NCBI GenBank assembly: GCA_029747585.1
Contig: JAPEVF010000352.1
Coordinates: 1-46,281 of the forward strand
Source of the DNA: Pleurotus djamor
Lineage: Eukaryota; Basidiomycota; Agaricomycetes; Agaricales; Pleurotaceae
Direction: 5' to 3'
DNA: 46,281 nucleotides
Part shown: one piece after another, positions 32,001-42,496 of the stretch
How positions within the stretch are numbered: position 1 is the stretch's first letter
Layout of the letters: the number at the start of each line of letters is the position of its first letter
Program-made: the position numbers and the translations under genes
The notes under the pieces: generated by a model
What the model was told of the DNA's origin: nothing
The model's database searches: none
The model's input: the letters and a program-made list of their open reading frames with translations, nothing else

Positions 32001-33806
32001 AAGACGACTCAGATTATGGGAACAATGGAGAGGATGCGGGAGATGATGACGATGATGATGATGATGATGAAGCTTTGTCACGAGAGAAAGTTCGGCGAGC
32101 GGGGAAAGGGAAAGGGAAGGCTAAGCCTCAGCTCAGTGACGATGAAGATGACGATGATGACGATGACGATGATGAAGAAGAAGATGAAGAAGAAGAAGTT
32201 CCGACACGGGCGAGAAACCGGCGAAAGGACAGAGGGAGGGCAAAGGCAAAGGCGGAGGCAAAGGCAAAGGCGGAGGCAAAGGCAAAGGCAAAGGCAAAGA
32301 CGAACACGAACACCAAGACCAAGACTAAGACTAAGACCAAGACCAAGACCAAGACCAAGACCAAGACTAACCTCAGCGATGACAACGAAGACGATCACGA
32401 TGATGTAACTTCGACGCGAGAGAGTAATTGGAAAGGGAAAGGGAAGGCTAAGTCTCGCCTCGCCAGCGACGACGAGGACGAAGAGGAAGTGTTCACCAAG
32501 CCCGCGATCTTCGATCCTCTCTCGGACTCTTCAGGCTTCAATGACGATGGCCTTGACTACCCAGATGAAGAATACAGGGCAAATCGACAGTCATCCAAGC
32601 GCAAAGCAGGTGCGATCTATGTCTCTTCTACACCCAAAGCATAAGCTGAAGCTGACGTGTACTCACATGAAGCGATGTTGGAGGAAGAATTCAAGGCCTC
32701 GACGGATCGTCCGGCGAAAAGAAAGGAACGAATCGTCGGTGAAGAAGGGGGTTAGTCCGCCGTTTCATACGCACCCATCCATCAGATCTAACACGGACAT
32801 GTAGGAACGTCCCTCCCACCACCAAAGCTTCCACCAGCAAAGAAGGAGCGTCCGAAGCCTCGGCCCATAGCCAAGAAAGAAGTCGCCGATAGAGGGGGTG
32901 ATAACATGACCAACATCAGAGCGGGTGAGAGCGTCTCCAACGTCAAGCCTAGTCACAAAAGCTAACACGATCGCGTAGATATAGCGCCATCCGCCCAAGG
33001 GGAAGCCCCCTCTCAGTCTGGAGGAGGTGAGAACACCATCGCATGTTCGCAACTCTTATCACAATCCATGCCTCGACCTCCGAAGAGAAAAGAACCCGAT
33101 GAACGTTCCCTTGTCCATGGCCCCCAGAGCCCCAAGAACGGAGTCCATGCGGAGAAGCGCCCGCGGGTGCATATTGCAGGTACGTCCGTGAATAATATAA
33201 ACGTGAATATGTGATAAATAGTGTCCTACAGATCCTACAGAGACCCAACGTCTTCCCCAACGGCAGGTACCTCCTGTCGGTACGCATGAGCCCGGGCAGA
33301 CCATGTCAGGTCCTCGCCATCATCAATCCGCTTACCAGTTCTCCAACCACGCGCTCCATCCATCAGCTTCGACCCCAAGCAAGCATCCCGATCGTCAGCA
33401 ACATCCTGAAAGACACGCCCATCACCCTCCCACTTATCACCCCCCATCACGCCCTAGCGTAGGGTTCCCATCACAGGGTCATAGCTATGGCAACAACCGT
33501 ACCACCATTGCTTCAGGACTTCAACCTCCTCAGAGACTTAACCCTCCATCGATTGGACGTCACGAGTCGAATCACCGTACCATGATTGCTGCTCCGGGAC
33601 CGCACCCAGATCAGTCCCATGCGTACTCCCCTTACCCTCCAGGCATTGGGTTCAACCCACAGGTCCCAGCCCAGTCCTACCCTAATCACCACTTGATGTA
33701 CGGCGCCCACCAGCCAGCCCGTCCGAATTCAGCTTCGTATGTTTACGACTTTCCAGTAGTCGACGATCGTAGCATGGATCTAGGTCGTCGCCAAAGTAGA
33801 CAGTGA
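29061..33806 (+). CDS. long nuclear-type protein with HMG-box-like segment and charged repeats
   Basis: One gene can be followed from the ATG at 29061 to TGA/stop at 33806 through at least ten exons with short introns. In order: disordered Thr/Pro/Ser start (MAGNPPSPTPQPKVNPKRTN); acidic linker; LNTVANFLEEVLRHCGHI with SLWNDYQRYVK, an HMG-box-like motif; a helical region (TTKELYDNFLIRFQDDAAAY, ETFFIVAGSNANQDGNLL); three 9-aa repeats of MELSHLGQR type; and PWFRIIQELLHRGFYISNWP plus KVPVIVGYNPSP. Next come alternating Asp/Glu and Lys-rich blocks with a (Lys-Thr)n tract, and a His/Pro/Ser-rich tail ending DDRSMDLGRRQSRQ. The order of the middle motifs matches a protein type I recall as common in Agaricomycetes. 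The charged tracts suggest binding to nucleic acid or chromatin. The N at 29232 shifts the frame in an A-run. Confidence 0.55.
31011..31091 (+). repeat. 27-bp minisatellite encoding 9-aa repeats
   Basis: Three units (31011-31037, 31038-31064, 31065-31091) of GATGGAGCTG-CCCATCT-GGTCAACG type give MELSHLGQR, MELAHLGQR and LELAHLDLS, in frame within the long gene. The Leu spacing is suited to a short amphipathic helix. Confidence 0.75.
32043..32372 (+). repeat. trinucleotide and hexanucleotide coding repeats (GAT/GAA, AAGGC, AAGAC)
   Basis: (GAT)n and (GAA)n tracts encode poly-Asp/Glu. These are followed by AAGGC(A/G)-rich units encoding Lys-Ala-rich sequence, then an AAGAC(T/C) hexamer array encoding about a dozen Lys-Thr dipeptides. 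All stay in frame with the surrounding gene. Confidence 0.85.
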
Positions 33807-34295
33807 TCTTCTGCAATGGCTCTCCCCTCCTGTAAATGGCTTGTGAAAATATAGAATTTCTTGGACATGCTTTTCATAAGACATTTTAGACACTCGGAAA
33901 GAAAAAGTTTTCCTGGAGATACACAGATGTTCGGACAAAAAGGAGCTGAGATTTCGAACAAAATGGACTGAGATTAGATAAACTCGGTGGAGCCTGATGC
34001 CGAGTTCTGACAGATACATGAGGTGTTCAATGAGTTCCTCAACATGAAAATGTCTGTGTGCGTCCGTGCCGATGAGGTCGTCTATGCGGTCAACGCCCTC
34101 ATGGATGTTCTCGAGTGAGGTTATGCTGAAGTCCTCGATGAGGCCCTCGATGTCGTCAATGGTGAGGCTTACCCCCTCTGTGACGACTTTCCCTTGCTGG
34201 CTAGTCCGCACCTCACCATGCGGTATGCCCCTTCAGACCATTTAGGTCCTGCCGCATAATTAGCCAAGGTGGGGGCATAATCGGCTGCCAAGTCT
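33807..34295. other. stretch with a coding-like minus-strand segment
   Basis: On the minus strand 33966-34211 reads GVSLTIDDIEGLIEDFSITS and LENIHEGVDRIDDLIGTDAH with codon choice like real exons. It has no clear start or splice partner. It may be an orphan exon. It occupies the place where the missing front of the first HAD gene should be. Confidence 0.3.
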
Positions 34296-35519
34296 GACTA
34301 CAAGCCGCTCATCGACCTGGTCACATATGATGAAGTCTATGATAGTAAGTCTTGCTCCGGCTTCGGATCCCTCACTCATAACTCGCTGTCATAGCCGACA
34401 AGGTTGAGCATTTCAGAAAGATTCAATCATATGATACTAGCCTCAATTATTCTGATATGGTCAGTCATCAGACTCTTTCATCCATTTATCTTCTTCTTGA
34501 CTCACTCTCCGTACCCAGATTTTATTCGATGATGAAGCGACGAATAATACGGTAGAGATGATGATAGGCAAGTAGGCTACCTTACCCAGATGACGCACTC
34601 AGCGAGACGCACATCTCCCAGGCGTCACATTCCAAGTTTCGAGGGACCAAAAAGGCTTGACTTGGGACAACTACCAACAAGGCATAGAGATGTGGCGCCG
34701 TAACCAGCGCATCATATCGCCCTTCTTAGGGCTTAGCCTTTCCAGTTATTCTCAACCGAAATTTATTGGATATTCCGGCATGGACATCGGTTCCATCAAG
34801 CTTCTGGAGCAAGGGTGGAGACGTCACGACCGGAAGGAAGCCGCTCGCTATGGTTTCGCTGTTTACGTCGCTGACAACCCCGCTATGTAAGTATTGGTTA
34901 GTATTTTGGTTAATCCGTGCATTATGTTGAACCTTCCCAGCGCAAAGTACTTCCAAGAATGGATTAAATACGCCTTTGGGGGACAATCTGCCCAAACCAT
35001 TGTTTGTAAAATCTATGCTCGGGATGGTGCTATCTGGGACAGCTTGAGCAAGGTCTCTATCCCCGTTGCTATACACGGCCGTACATCCTTGAGACTGACT
35101 CCCTCTATTAGATTTGGGTTCCCGATGAGACGACCCCCAAGACAAACGTTGACGCCTCCGCTTTCAATGTGGCTTGGAGTCAGGAAGATCGCGATCGCTT
35201 GATTGCATCTTGGGGTGTAAAAAAGCCATACGTCCTGTTCGCTCGGCATCCCAACATGGACAACTTCGCACAGAAACGTGGAACCCCTCGTTTTCCTGTC
35301 CCCAATCGCAAGCGCTGGAATGAAATGGTTGTGTATCCCCAGATCCAGGAGGCACAACTGCTCGCCATACGGATGTCGGACGCCGAGGTGAATGCGGATA
35401 TTCGGAATGGAGTTCATCTTCATTACGAAAAGAAGTTACAGGCTTGGAACATCACCACCACGCCGGAGAATGCTACAGAAGTCTACAAGTACGGCGAACA
35501 ATATGAGTTCCAACCGTGA
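34296..35519 (+). pseudogene. 5'-truncated HAD (MDP-1-like) domain continuing into ADP-ribosyltransferase-like region
   Basis: Six exons close in phase: 34296-34344, 34395-34459, 34519-34567, 34622-34886, 34941-35052 and 35112-35519. The first reads YKPLIDLVTYDEVYD. The next three give KVEHFRKIQSYD, SDMILFDDEATNNTVEMMIG and VTFQVSRDQKGLTW, the second half of a magnesium-dependent phosphatase-1 type HAD domain including the acidic metal motif FDDE. The motif I half (DxDxT) is absent, and TAA precedes the first exon. After MWRRNQRI the protein continues with FIGYSGMDIGSIKLLEQGW, AARYGFAVYVADNPAIAKYF and VCKIYARDGAIWDSLSK. The short strand, conserved aromatic/Gly pattern and A-x2-YG suggest an ADP-ribosyltransferase-like fold; this is inference without catalytic proof. 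The intron at 34568 starts with GC. Confidence 0.5.
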
Positions 35520-36114
35520 TGACATCGTTAACTCGCAGTCGATAAACCATGTGACGTCGCCTCGTTATGAGAATTCCAAGTAACTTTTGTTAGAGATATC
35601 TCTGCTCGAACATGGTGGTAGCTTTCGTGAACCCAAGAGTCTCTGAGAAAATATAATGGTATGTGGCTGCGGCCATAGCCTGTGTTAGTGCGGCGCAAAG
35701 ATGTAGGGCATTCCCCATTGTGGATGACACTCACAAGTAGGGGAAGATCTACCGCATGAACAATCATCCTATCGCGGAGAACCAAACAAAAACTTGGATT
35801 AGGATGGGTCAACCCTTGGTTTCCGAGTCCAAGAAGACTGATTTGATGCGGCGCCACAGTGGCAGGATCCAGGAAGTATGCTGCGGACCTTCGCGTCAGA
35901 TCATAGATGAGAGCAGGGCACCCCAAACATGTTCACGCCGTAAGTATGGAGATGCTGTAAACATCGCCCCCGTAGCGCTGATGCAAGGATAGTATGGGTT
36001 GCGTTACTGCATATCTCACGTCAAAGGTCAGCGTCTGGTTCTCCGGCAGATTAGAGAGCTCACCAAGGCACATCCACACTAGAACTTGCTCACACCCACC
36101 TGCGCTCTCTCCTC
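35520..36114. other. spacer between the two HAD genes
   Basis: A minus-strand ORF at about 35528-35926 (PALIYDLTRRSAAYFLDPAT) has some coding character but no recognisable family or clear start. Otherwise nothing is supported. Confidence 0.3.
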
Positions 36115-38060
36115 ATGCCTAGCACTAAAGTCATTGCATTCGAAGTCGAGTACGTTGTTCCGAACACACACTCTGTCTCCTTGATTAACTTAATCACCTC
36201 ATAGTGGTGTCCTCTGGAGCGGGGTATTGGACGAATCAGCTATCAAAAGGCATCGTAGCGCAGCTCTCAGAGTCGAAGATAACCTTGTACAAGAGGGCGA
36301 GCTAATTGTAAAGGATAGAAAGTGGTGTCTTGTTCAACACCTTTTAAATTGGCCATGATCTGACTTGAATTGGTATCAGCAATCCAAATAGTCATGTCAA
36401 ACTTTTTGTCGAAGTGCCGAGCATCGTTCATGATATCCTAAAGCGAGGGATCAAGGTTGCGATCGTGACGAAGCACCCGAGTGCAGCACTGTAAGTTTCC
36501 AATGACGAACACCTAAAATAAGTGTTTAAGTTGACACACAAATCCGTCCAGTTGCAATCGGGCGCTGTGGTATTTTAAAGCGAGGGGTGCGGACGGCCAA
36601 GCCAGACCAATTATTGAGATGGTGTCCTATAACGAAATTCTGGGTCCAAATGGTACGTCGTTGTTCAAATGATATGAATTCATTCCTTACAATGATGTGG
36701 TGCTTGAAGTCGCGAAAGCAAGTGCCTTCAGGAAGATACAGGCCTGGTCCGGTGCTCCATTTGCAGAGATGGTATGGGGTTTGGCGTTCAAGAAGGGAAA
36801 ACGTTACTGATATTGAAGCGGTGGTTCGAAAGCTGTTCTTCGACACCGACTCATGGAGCACGGAGATCCAGAAAGAACTTGGTGAACAGGTTTGAGTCGA
36901 TTGAGAACTTGATCGAATTCTGACTACATACCATGTCGCGATGCTAGGTGTGATCGTCAAGTTGGTCGATAGGAAGAGAGGTTTGGACTGGTCAACGTAT
37001 CAGGAAGCGATGATCGGACAACGTACGACCCTGTCAGAACCCCAGGCCGATCCGTATGCGACCCCGTTCTGTGAGGGGCATCAAGTTATTCTCGTCATTC
37101 TGTTGCTGACCAATCGCTTTTGGAAGACGGACTGCCTCCTCTAGGCCGATTATTGGGAAAGGGCAAATTTTCCAAGGCCTATGACTCGAAAGACAAGCCT
37201 GATGCTGTGATTAAAGTCATGGAGGAGTGGACGGCGGAACATCGCTGGCGATTTCTGGAGATCTATCAAATTATCAAGTCAGGCCAGCCTTTCAAGCCGA
37301 AAGATGACAGTAAGGATGAGCAGTACTTACTCATGATTGCATTTGAAGTTCGAAACCTCAAGCTAACCAGCCAGCTTATTGCGCCCGAGCCAGAGATGTT
37401 TACTGGGTGGTTCATGATGAAACGAGCACAAGGCATGGCCTTGTGGAAAACACCGCTATATCGCCAACATCCTTTCAGTGTGTCCTTCCAGACACTCGTC
37501 AAAGCAGCTTGCCACCTTGCTGTGGACGAAATCGAAGTCATGGTCAAGAAGTACGGCGTGGAGCATCGGTTTGTCCAATTGACTGATTTCCGAACATCGG
37601 GGCACTTCTCAAACTTCTGCACATAGAGACGCGCACCTAGCGAACGTTCACTATACGATGAAGCATGACATGCCAATGCGAGGTCATCTGCTTGACTGGC
37701 GAGTAGCCTGGGTCCGGTGTTTCGCTAGCCAGTGTTTTGACCATACGGTGTAGGGGGATTGCCGTCAAGATGAAATGGGATGGGAGACGGTACATCCGCG
37801 GTAACGATGTTGTCGTATGGGGTGAAGATGAAGCAGGTGTCACCTACACGCCTGAAGAATTTGTAAGTCGTCATCTTCTGTCGTAGATCATTCAGCCTAA
37901 GTCTTGGGCAGAGACGTTACTGGATCCGGTGGATGGTAAAAACTGAGTACGAGGCAAATATAAGGCGCGGTGCCATCACCGAGCAGGATGGGAGAGAATT
38001 TCTCAAAAGCATGGACTGGTGGTATGAGAGAGGCAACATCAAGAAGACGCCGTGGTCGTA
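36115..38060 (+). CDS. HAD (MDP-1-like) domain fused to a kinase-like domain
   Basis: Seven exons of the HAD part close in phase: 36115-36149, 36205-36321, 36380-36490, 36552-36652, 36710-36771, 36833-36881 and 36948 onward. Motif I reads VIAFEVDGVLW, with Glu in place of the usual nucleophilic Asp. Motif II is VAIVTKHPS. The metal motif is LFFDTDSWSTEI, followed by VIVKLVDRKRGLDWSTYQEA. After an unresolved junction near 37080-37120 come a glycine loop and lysine (LLGKGKFSKAYDSK, AVIKVM), then at the 37568/37627 splice EHRDAHLANVHYTMKH and GHLLDW. This is the HRD-x-H-x2-N plus acidic metal site of kinase/aminoglycoside-phosphotransferase folds. The C-terminal exons to about 38060 (EYEANIRRGAITEQDGREFL) are less certain. 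A pseudo-phosphatase joined to a possibly active kinase is my reading. Confidence 0.5.
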
Positions 38061-39078
38061 AAGCCAACTTGGAATGTGGCACCCTGCCATCTCAGGTGCT
38101 TGGGAGGATCCATTGTTTGGTAGATACCCTGCACGTAGGAACAGCAGAAGGTTGTCTTCCCATAGCACTGTGACAACCTGTATCGTGGTCGACGACAGGC
38201 GGCCATAGCTCTACACAAGCCTCCGATGAGCTTTGTCAGGATTGGCTCGAGCAGCAAGTTTGACTCTATGAGTTTGGGGGAGGAGTACCCTGGAAGATGA
38301 GTAGTCAAAGAATATTGGTTGATGATAATCTTGTCTATTTGACGGCTTCGGTGAGTGTCGAGTTTGAAAACATGTCGTCGCGTACGAGTGATCGAGTCAT
38401 GCTGGGGATGATCTTACCTCTGAACGAGAACGATGTGACGCGGTCTTTACCAGTTTAACACGTGGAATCGTGCCATGTACCATGGCACACGCGTTGTTTC
38501 TCCGGATGGGCAGCGCATCCGCGGCATTCGTTGCCCTGGGTCCAACCACCTGGCGGATAGTACGTTGGTGAGCTGATGTTGAACTGCCTCCATCGTCATC
38601 ACCAATGGTTAAGTTTTGAAGATGCATGTGCTGTGAGGAGATTGGACGTTGATTTCAATCACTACACAAGAGAGAATATAAAGCACTCACATCCAACGTC
38701 TCTCGTACTCCATGAGTTTGCCATTAAAGTCCTACTTATTCGGCACATCATTGATTAGACATCAATCGAAATATAGAGTCACCACGATGATAAGAGCGAA
38801 GTGGGCAAGGCAGCCTGAGTCGAGATGATTGGGTATATGTTGTGATGTTGTGTCTTGTGTTGAATGCGAGGAGGTTGCCTCCGGCTAACCACGCTGGCGG
38901 TCCTTGGCCTGTGCAAGTAGGTGAGTAGGTGAGTGGAGAAATAGAACGATCTTGAAACGGGAGCGACGAGCAATGAGGATATAGTCTTGAGCAACACGGA
39001 AAACCTGGCTGATGACGAAACGACGCGATGAGAGAGCAGAGGCGAGCAAGGGCGAGCGGCGAGCTTAGAGATCACAAA
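38061..39078. other. stretch with exon-like fragments only
   Basis: Short plus-strand pieces such as MSSQRILVDDNLVYLTAS (38301, followed by a GTGAGT donor) and FNTWNRAMYHGTRVVSPDGQ (about 38450) look exonic, but I could not join them into a gene. From 38760 to the transposon-like element nothing is recognised. Confidence 0.3.
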
Positions 39079-39107
39079 CATCAGGAAAACCCTCCGCGGG
39101 GAATTGA
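39079..39107 (+). repeat. left terminal inverted repeat
   Basis: The first 17 bases CATCAGGAAAACCCTCC are identical to the reverse complement of 40945-40961. One mismatch (G for C) lies at position 18. Confidence 0.85.
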
Positions 39108-39726
39108 TCACGAATTATCGCGAATTGGATAATCCAAACATAATTATTGATAATCCAAACTGAGAAAATAATGTACAATAATTCGAGGGAATGCCCAACT
39201 AATTCTAGCTATTTTCTGTATGCATAAGAAACGATGAGGGTCCGAGGTAAAATGTGTGTTTTACGGAGAGCAATGGCGGGGACGCATAACGAACAACTGC
39301 TGTACATCATAACCTTGGTGGGAATTGACGGTCATTATTCCATTGGGCACTGGAGGAAGGGGTTGAGGGGAGAGTGACTCGGGGGAAGGCGAATACAAAG
39401 AACGTACACAAGTACATATAGTCAGACTCTTGAAGGACGTAAAGTAGAATCCTTGATGAAACCAAACGGTATCATTGCCTACGTCAATGCTGCTTGTCGT
39501 TGTGTAGCTGGGGCGGAGAATGTCAAAGAGCGGACGAGTGTCTGCATGAAGACTTGTAACGGCTCATTTTATTCTTCATAGCGTAGAGAAAGTATTGAAC
39601 ACGCCCGACTGCTCATCGATCATCAGTACTTCAGTTACTATCGGAATGTGCGACAGCGTCGATTGGGGACCCTTTGGAATGCATCAACAGAAGTGTTAGA
39701 ATGATTTGAAGCATATGTAAGCACAG

Positions 39727-40232
39727 TTAAGACGTACCACCATCTCGATACCCAAGGCCTGAACACCGATGTAATCCAGGCAAGGTCGTTCCAAAACGAC
39801 TCCTACCACCCCACAACTTCAACGGCTGGATGAACTCTCCATAAGAAGGCGGCGATGGCAGGAAGCCAAACCATTTGTGGTTGAGTCCCGTAGCTTGAGC
39901 ATCGTCTATGTAATTCTGTCGTTGGTTGGGCAACGGCTGAGCGCTGAGGCCTGTGCAAAATTTGTGTGTGCAAGTTTGAAGGGGTTTTGCAGTTTTTCAG
40001 AGAGCGATCTGGACGACGGACGGAAATGGAGGGAAGGGGCGGAGGGAGAAAGAGGGATATATAAGATGATGAGGCCTATGAAGGTGTCGGGGATGGACTT
40101 GAACTTGTTGTCAACAACGGGACCGTGCGAGTAGACTTCTTTATCAGGATCCCGACGATCGAGGAGGCCAGAGCCTTTCTGGAACAACTTCGGTACAAAG
40201 ACCTTTCTCGACCGTTCCCACGCCGACAACAT
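39727..40232 (-). other. coding-like pieces inside the inverted-repeat element
   Basis: The ATG at 40232 begins MLSAWERSRKVFVPKLFQKG and continues through VYSHGPVVDNKFKSIPDTF. A second segment after a CACAG acceptor near 39955 reads LPNQRQNYIDDAQATG and FGFLPSPPSYGEFIQPLKLW, ending near 39727. The donor joining them is not obvious. I recognise no family. It could be a captured host fragment. Confidence 0.3.
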
Positions 40233-40932
40233 ATAATGGCTGCCTGTTCCGTGACCTTTCTTTCCGTTCCCCACTTGTTCCCCACCCGCATTTCCCCATC
40301 CCCACTATGACGCTATGCGCGACTCGCAATGCTTTCTACTAATGGGACTTAGACAGACCGTGAGGTGAGCGCTTGAGCACCGACCGCTCCTCCCACCACT
40401 GATAGTGACTGAGCTGTGATTCGTAGACCACAGTACGTGGCCACAATTGGCCGACTCCGTTTAATTATAACTTTTCTCGTTCGGGCTTGAGGGGCGCAAT
40501 CGGTTCCCGGTGAGTTTTCTTCGCTGCCTTAGCTTGTATTTTGCAACTCACAACTAGTCCAGACCGATCTTTTGATAAGTTGCGAAATTCCTTGTGAGTC
40601 TCGAGAAACCCAGTATATATGTAGTACACCTCGTATGATTATTAGACTATATTGCCTGCCACAATATATCATTTTTGACTTCCTTCTCTGTTTTGGTTGT
40701 TGCCAGTCGGAATTTGTATAAGTACCCATAATAGCGCGTCGACCACAGGTTCAATGACCTCTAATTACTTCTAATATATCATAATTGCTTGATAATTCTT
40801 GATAACGATGCTTCGCGACTTNGGGGGGGGACTACGGAAACGAACGAGAATTATCAATAATTGGCTTTACTCGTAATTACGAAGAATTATTGATTATTCC
40901 CGCTAAAACATGTAATTAGGACGAATTATCGC

Positions 40933-40961
40933 TCAATTCCCCGGGGAGGGTTTTCCTGATG
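40933..40961 (-). repeat. right terminal inverted repeat
   Basis: The reverse complement reads CATCAGGAAAACCCTCCCCG and continues to AATTGA, matching the left end at 28/29 positions. Confidence 0.85.
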
Positions 40962-41490
40962 AAGAAGAAGAGAAAGCGAAGGGGAAAGGTAACTTTTCTA
41001 TTTTCACTATGGAATATGCACCATTTTATAGAAAAAGGTGTTGCAGAGCGCAACGGAGTATGTGTGTACGAAGAAGAGCATAAGGATGAAAACTTCGGGT
41101 GTCCACATAAAGTGCCGAAAAGGTAGAGTACCGAAAAGTTTTGTTAAACATGTCCGCATGAGATAGAGTACCGAGAAGTCCAGAAAGGTGTCGGGAAATA
41201 CAGAAGGGGGAACATGGGCGCGATGCGTGAGGCTCAGGTAGGGATCGAGGGATGTCGATGCGGGGGGAGAGCGGAAAGAGGTGGAAGTTGAAACGGATTA
41301 ATGTTGACGCGACGCGCGTCGAGTCACGTGGTATAGGGGAAAAGAGAAAGAATTCGAACCCAAACAAAATTGGGCAACCTTACAATAATGTATCACGCGA
41401 TAAGATGTCACACAGGGTATCGAGAGTCTGCATATTATGGGTTGCTTGAGTAGGTACATATGTGGTGACTTATACCAAGTCCGTAGATGC

Positions 41491-42496
41491 TCAACTCCTC
41501 GAAATGGGGCCCTCCGGGACGTATTTCGATGAGTAGGGCGGAGGTGACGGCGATAACGGATCTGCTCCGTTGACTTCCCTCCAGTTTTCCACAAACGGGA
41601 ACGGCTCGATGGTCTCAGGAGCAACAGCAAACCACCGCGCGAAATTGTGTTTCGCCGATCTGAGTAGGTAGCTCAGAAGCAGAGCGGCAGCGGCACCTAT
41701 CAGAATTCCAACGACGATAGGGACGGTTTGTACGTGAGAATTAGCAGGTGAGGTCGGGGTGGTCGGATTATGCGTGGTAGGCACGGGGAATGACGAAGTG
41801 CCGACATTGGTTGCGTCTGTTCCGTGTCCGACGTTGGGCGAGAGGGGTGCAGTAGCAACTGCGTGGGCAATTCCACTCCAAGTCAACGTATCAGACACAG
41901 GCTGAATTAGCCCAGCTGTACTGCTATTATCCATCCTGGGAGCCAAGGTGAGATGAGTAGACCTCAAACATGTGCTAGACGAATCGCTCACGTATAAACG
42001 GCGTAATCAAAAAGAGCTAAGGAGGATAGTGACGGTCCACCATTTTGGAATTGAAAAGTATGACGGCCTTGGGGTAAATCGGTTTCGGAGAATACCAACG
42101 TTTGGTATTCGGGTTCCGTGATATTTTCAATCTGGCGGGTATATTGCCCCACCAGAGTATCATTGATGCGAAAGGTATACGAGGCAGTTTTGTTGGAGCT
42201 GTGGGTGATTATGCAGTAAACATATAATGCCACACCTATCATATTTATTATAAGCGTGAACTCCTTGAGCCAGAGACTTCCTTACCGGTGAATTCGAACG
42301 TCACCGAGAAGATCTTGTCTCCGCCGTTGCTGGTGCTGTCATGCCAGGATTGCTTGAAGGTTCGATTAGAATCGAGTTTCGTGGCACAAGAGGGACAATG
42401 GCTGCCTTGATGCCATGCTCTCGCGAACTCGTACTGTGGTAGAGCGCTGGTCAACGAGTCCCCATATTCATCATCAATGGTGAAGTTCAAAAGCAT
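41491..42496 (-). CDS. single-pass membrane protein, TIDD-ectodomain family (T1)
   Basis: Exons 42286-42496, 41992-42235 and 41491-41935 close in phase (about 299 aa from this ATG; an additional 5' exon is possible). The ectodomain has LLNFTIDDEYGDSLTSALPQ, WHQGSHCPSCATKL, SWHDSTSNGG, GVALYVYCI and LALFDYAVYT, plus several N-x-T/S sites. After a Thr/Pro/Ser-rich stalk comes one membrane helix (VQTVPIVVGILIGAAAALLL). The cytoplasmic tail has PFPFVENWREVNGADPLSP. This is a family I know as very common in Agaricomycetes, with no assigned function. The two conserved Cys pairs suggest a secreted-side disulfide. T2 and T3 have the same intron positions. Confidence 0.65.

Larger units (their letters stand above)
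39079..40961. mobile_element. 1883-bp element with 29-bp terminal inverted repeats
   Basis: The left end 39079-39107 (CATCAGGAAAACCCTCCGCG and on to AATTGA) and the reverse complement of the right end 40933-40961 match at 28 of 29 positions. Just inside both ends lie AT-rich blocks with repeated GAATTATC/GATAATT motifs (ACGAATTATCGC at 39110 and 40920), like subterminal transposase-binding sites. No transposase is visible inside. There is a minus-strand coding-like segment (ATG 40232, RKVFVPKLFQKGSGLLDRRD) that may join 39727-39933 (NQRQNYIDDAQATGLNHKWF). I see no target-site duplication. It is most likely a non-autonomous DNA transposon, possibly with a captured gene piece. Confidence 0.6.

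Noticed and set aside
32078..32408. Long antisense ORFs with Ser-, Leu/Gly- or Phe/Val-rich repeats
   Set aside because: They are mirror translations of the charged coding repeats of the plus-strand gene.
38779..39111. 110-aa minus-strand ORF next to the inverted repeat
   Set aside because: Low-complexity Ser/Leu composition without motifs or splice partners, and it overlaps the repeat end.
39079..40961. Helitron identity for the inverted-repeat element
   Set aside because: Helitrons lack terminal inverted repeats and end in CTRR after a hairpin. These ends are near-perfect inverted repeats.
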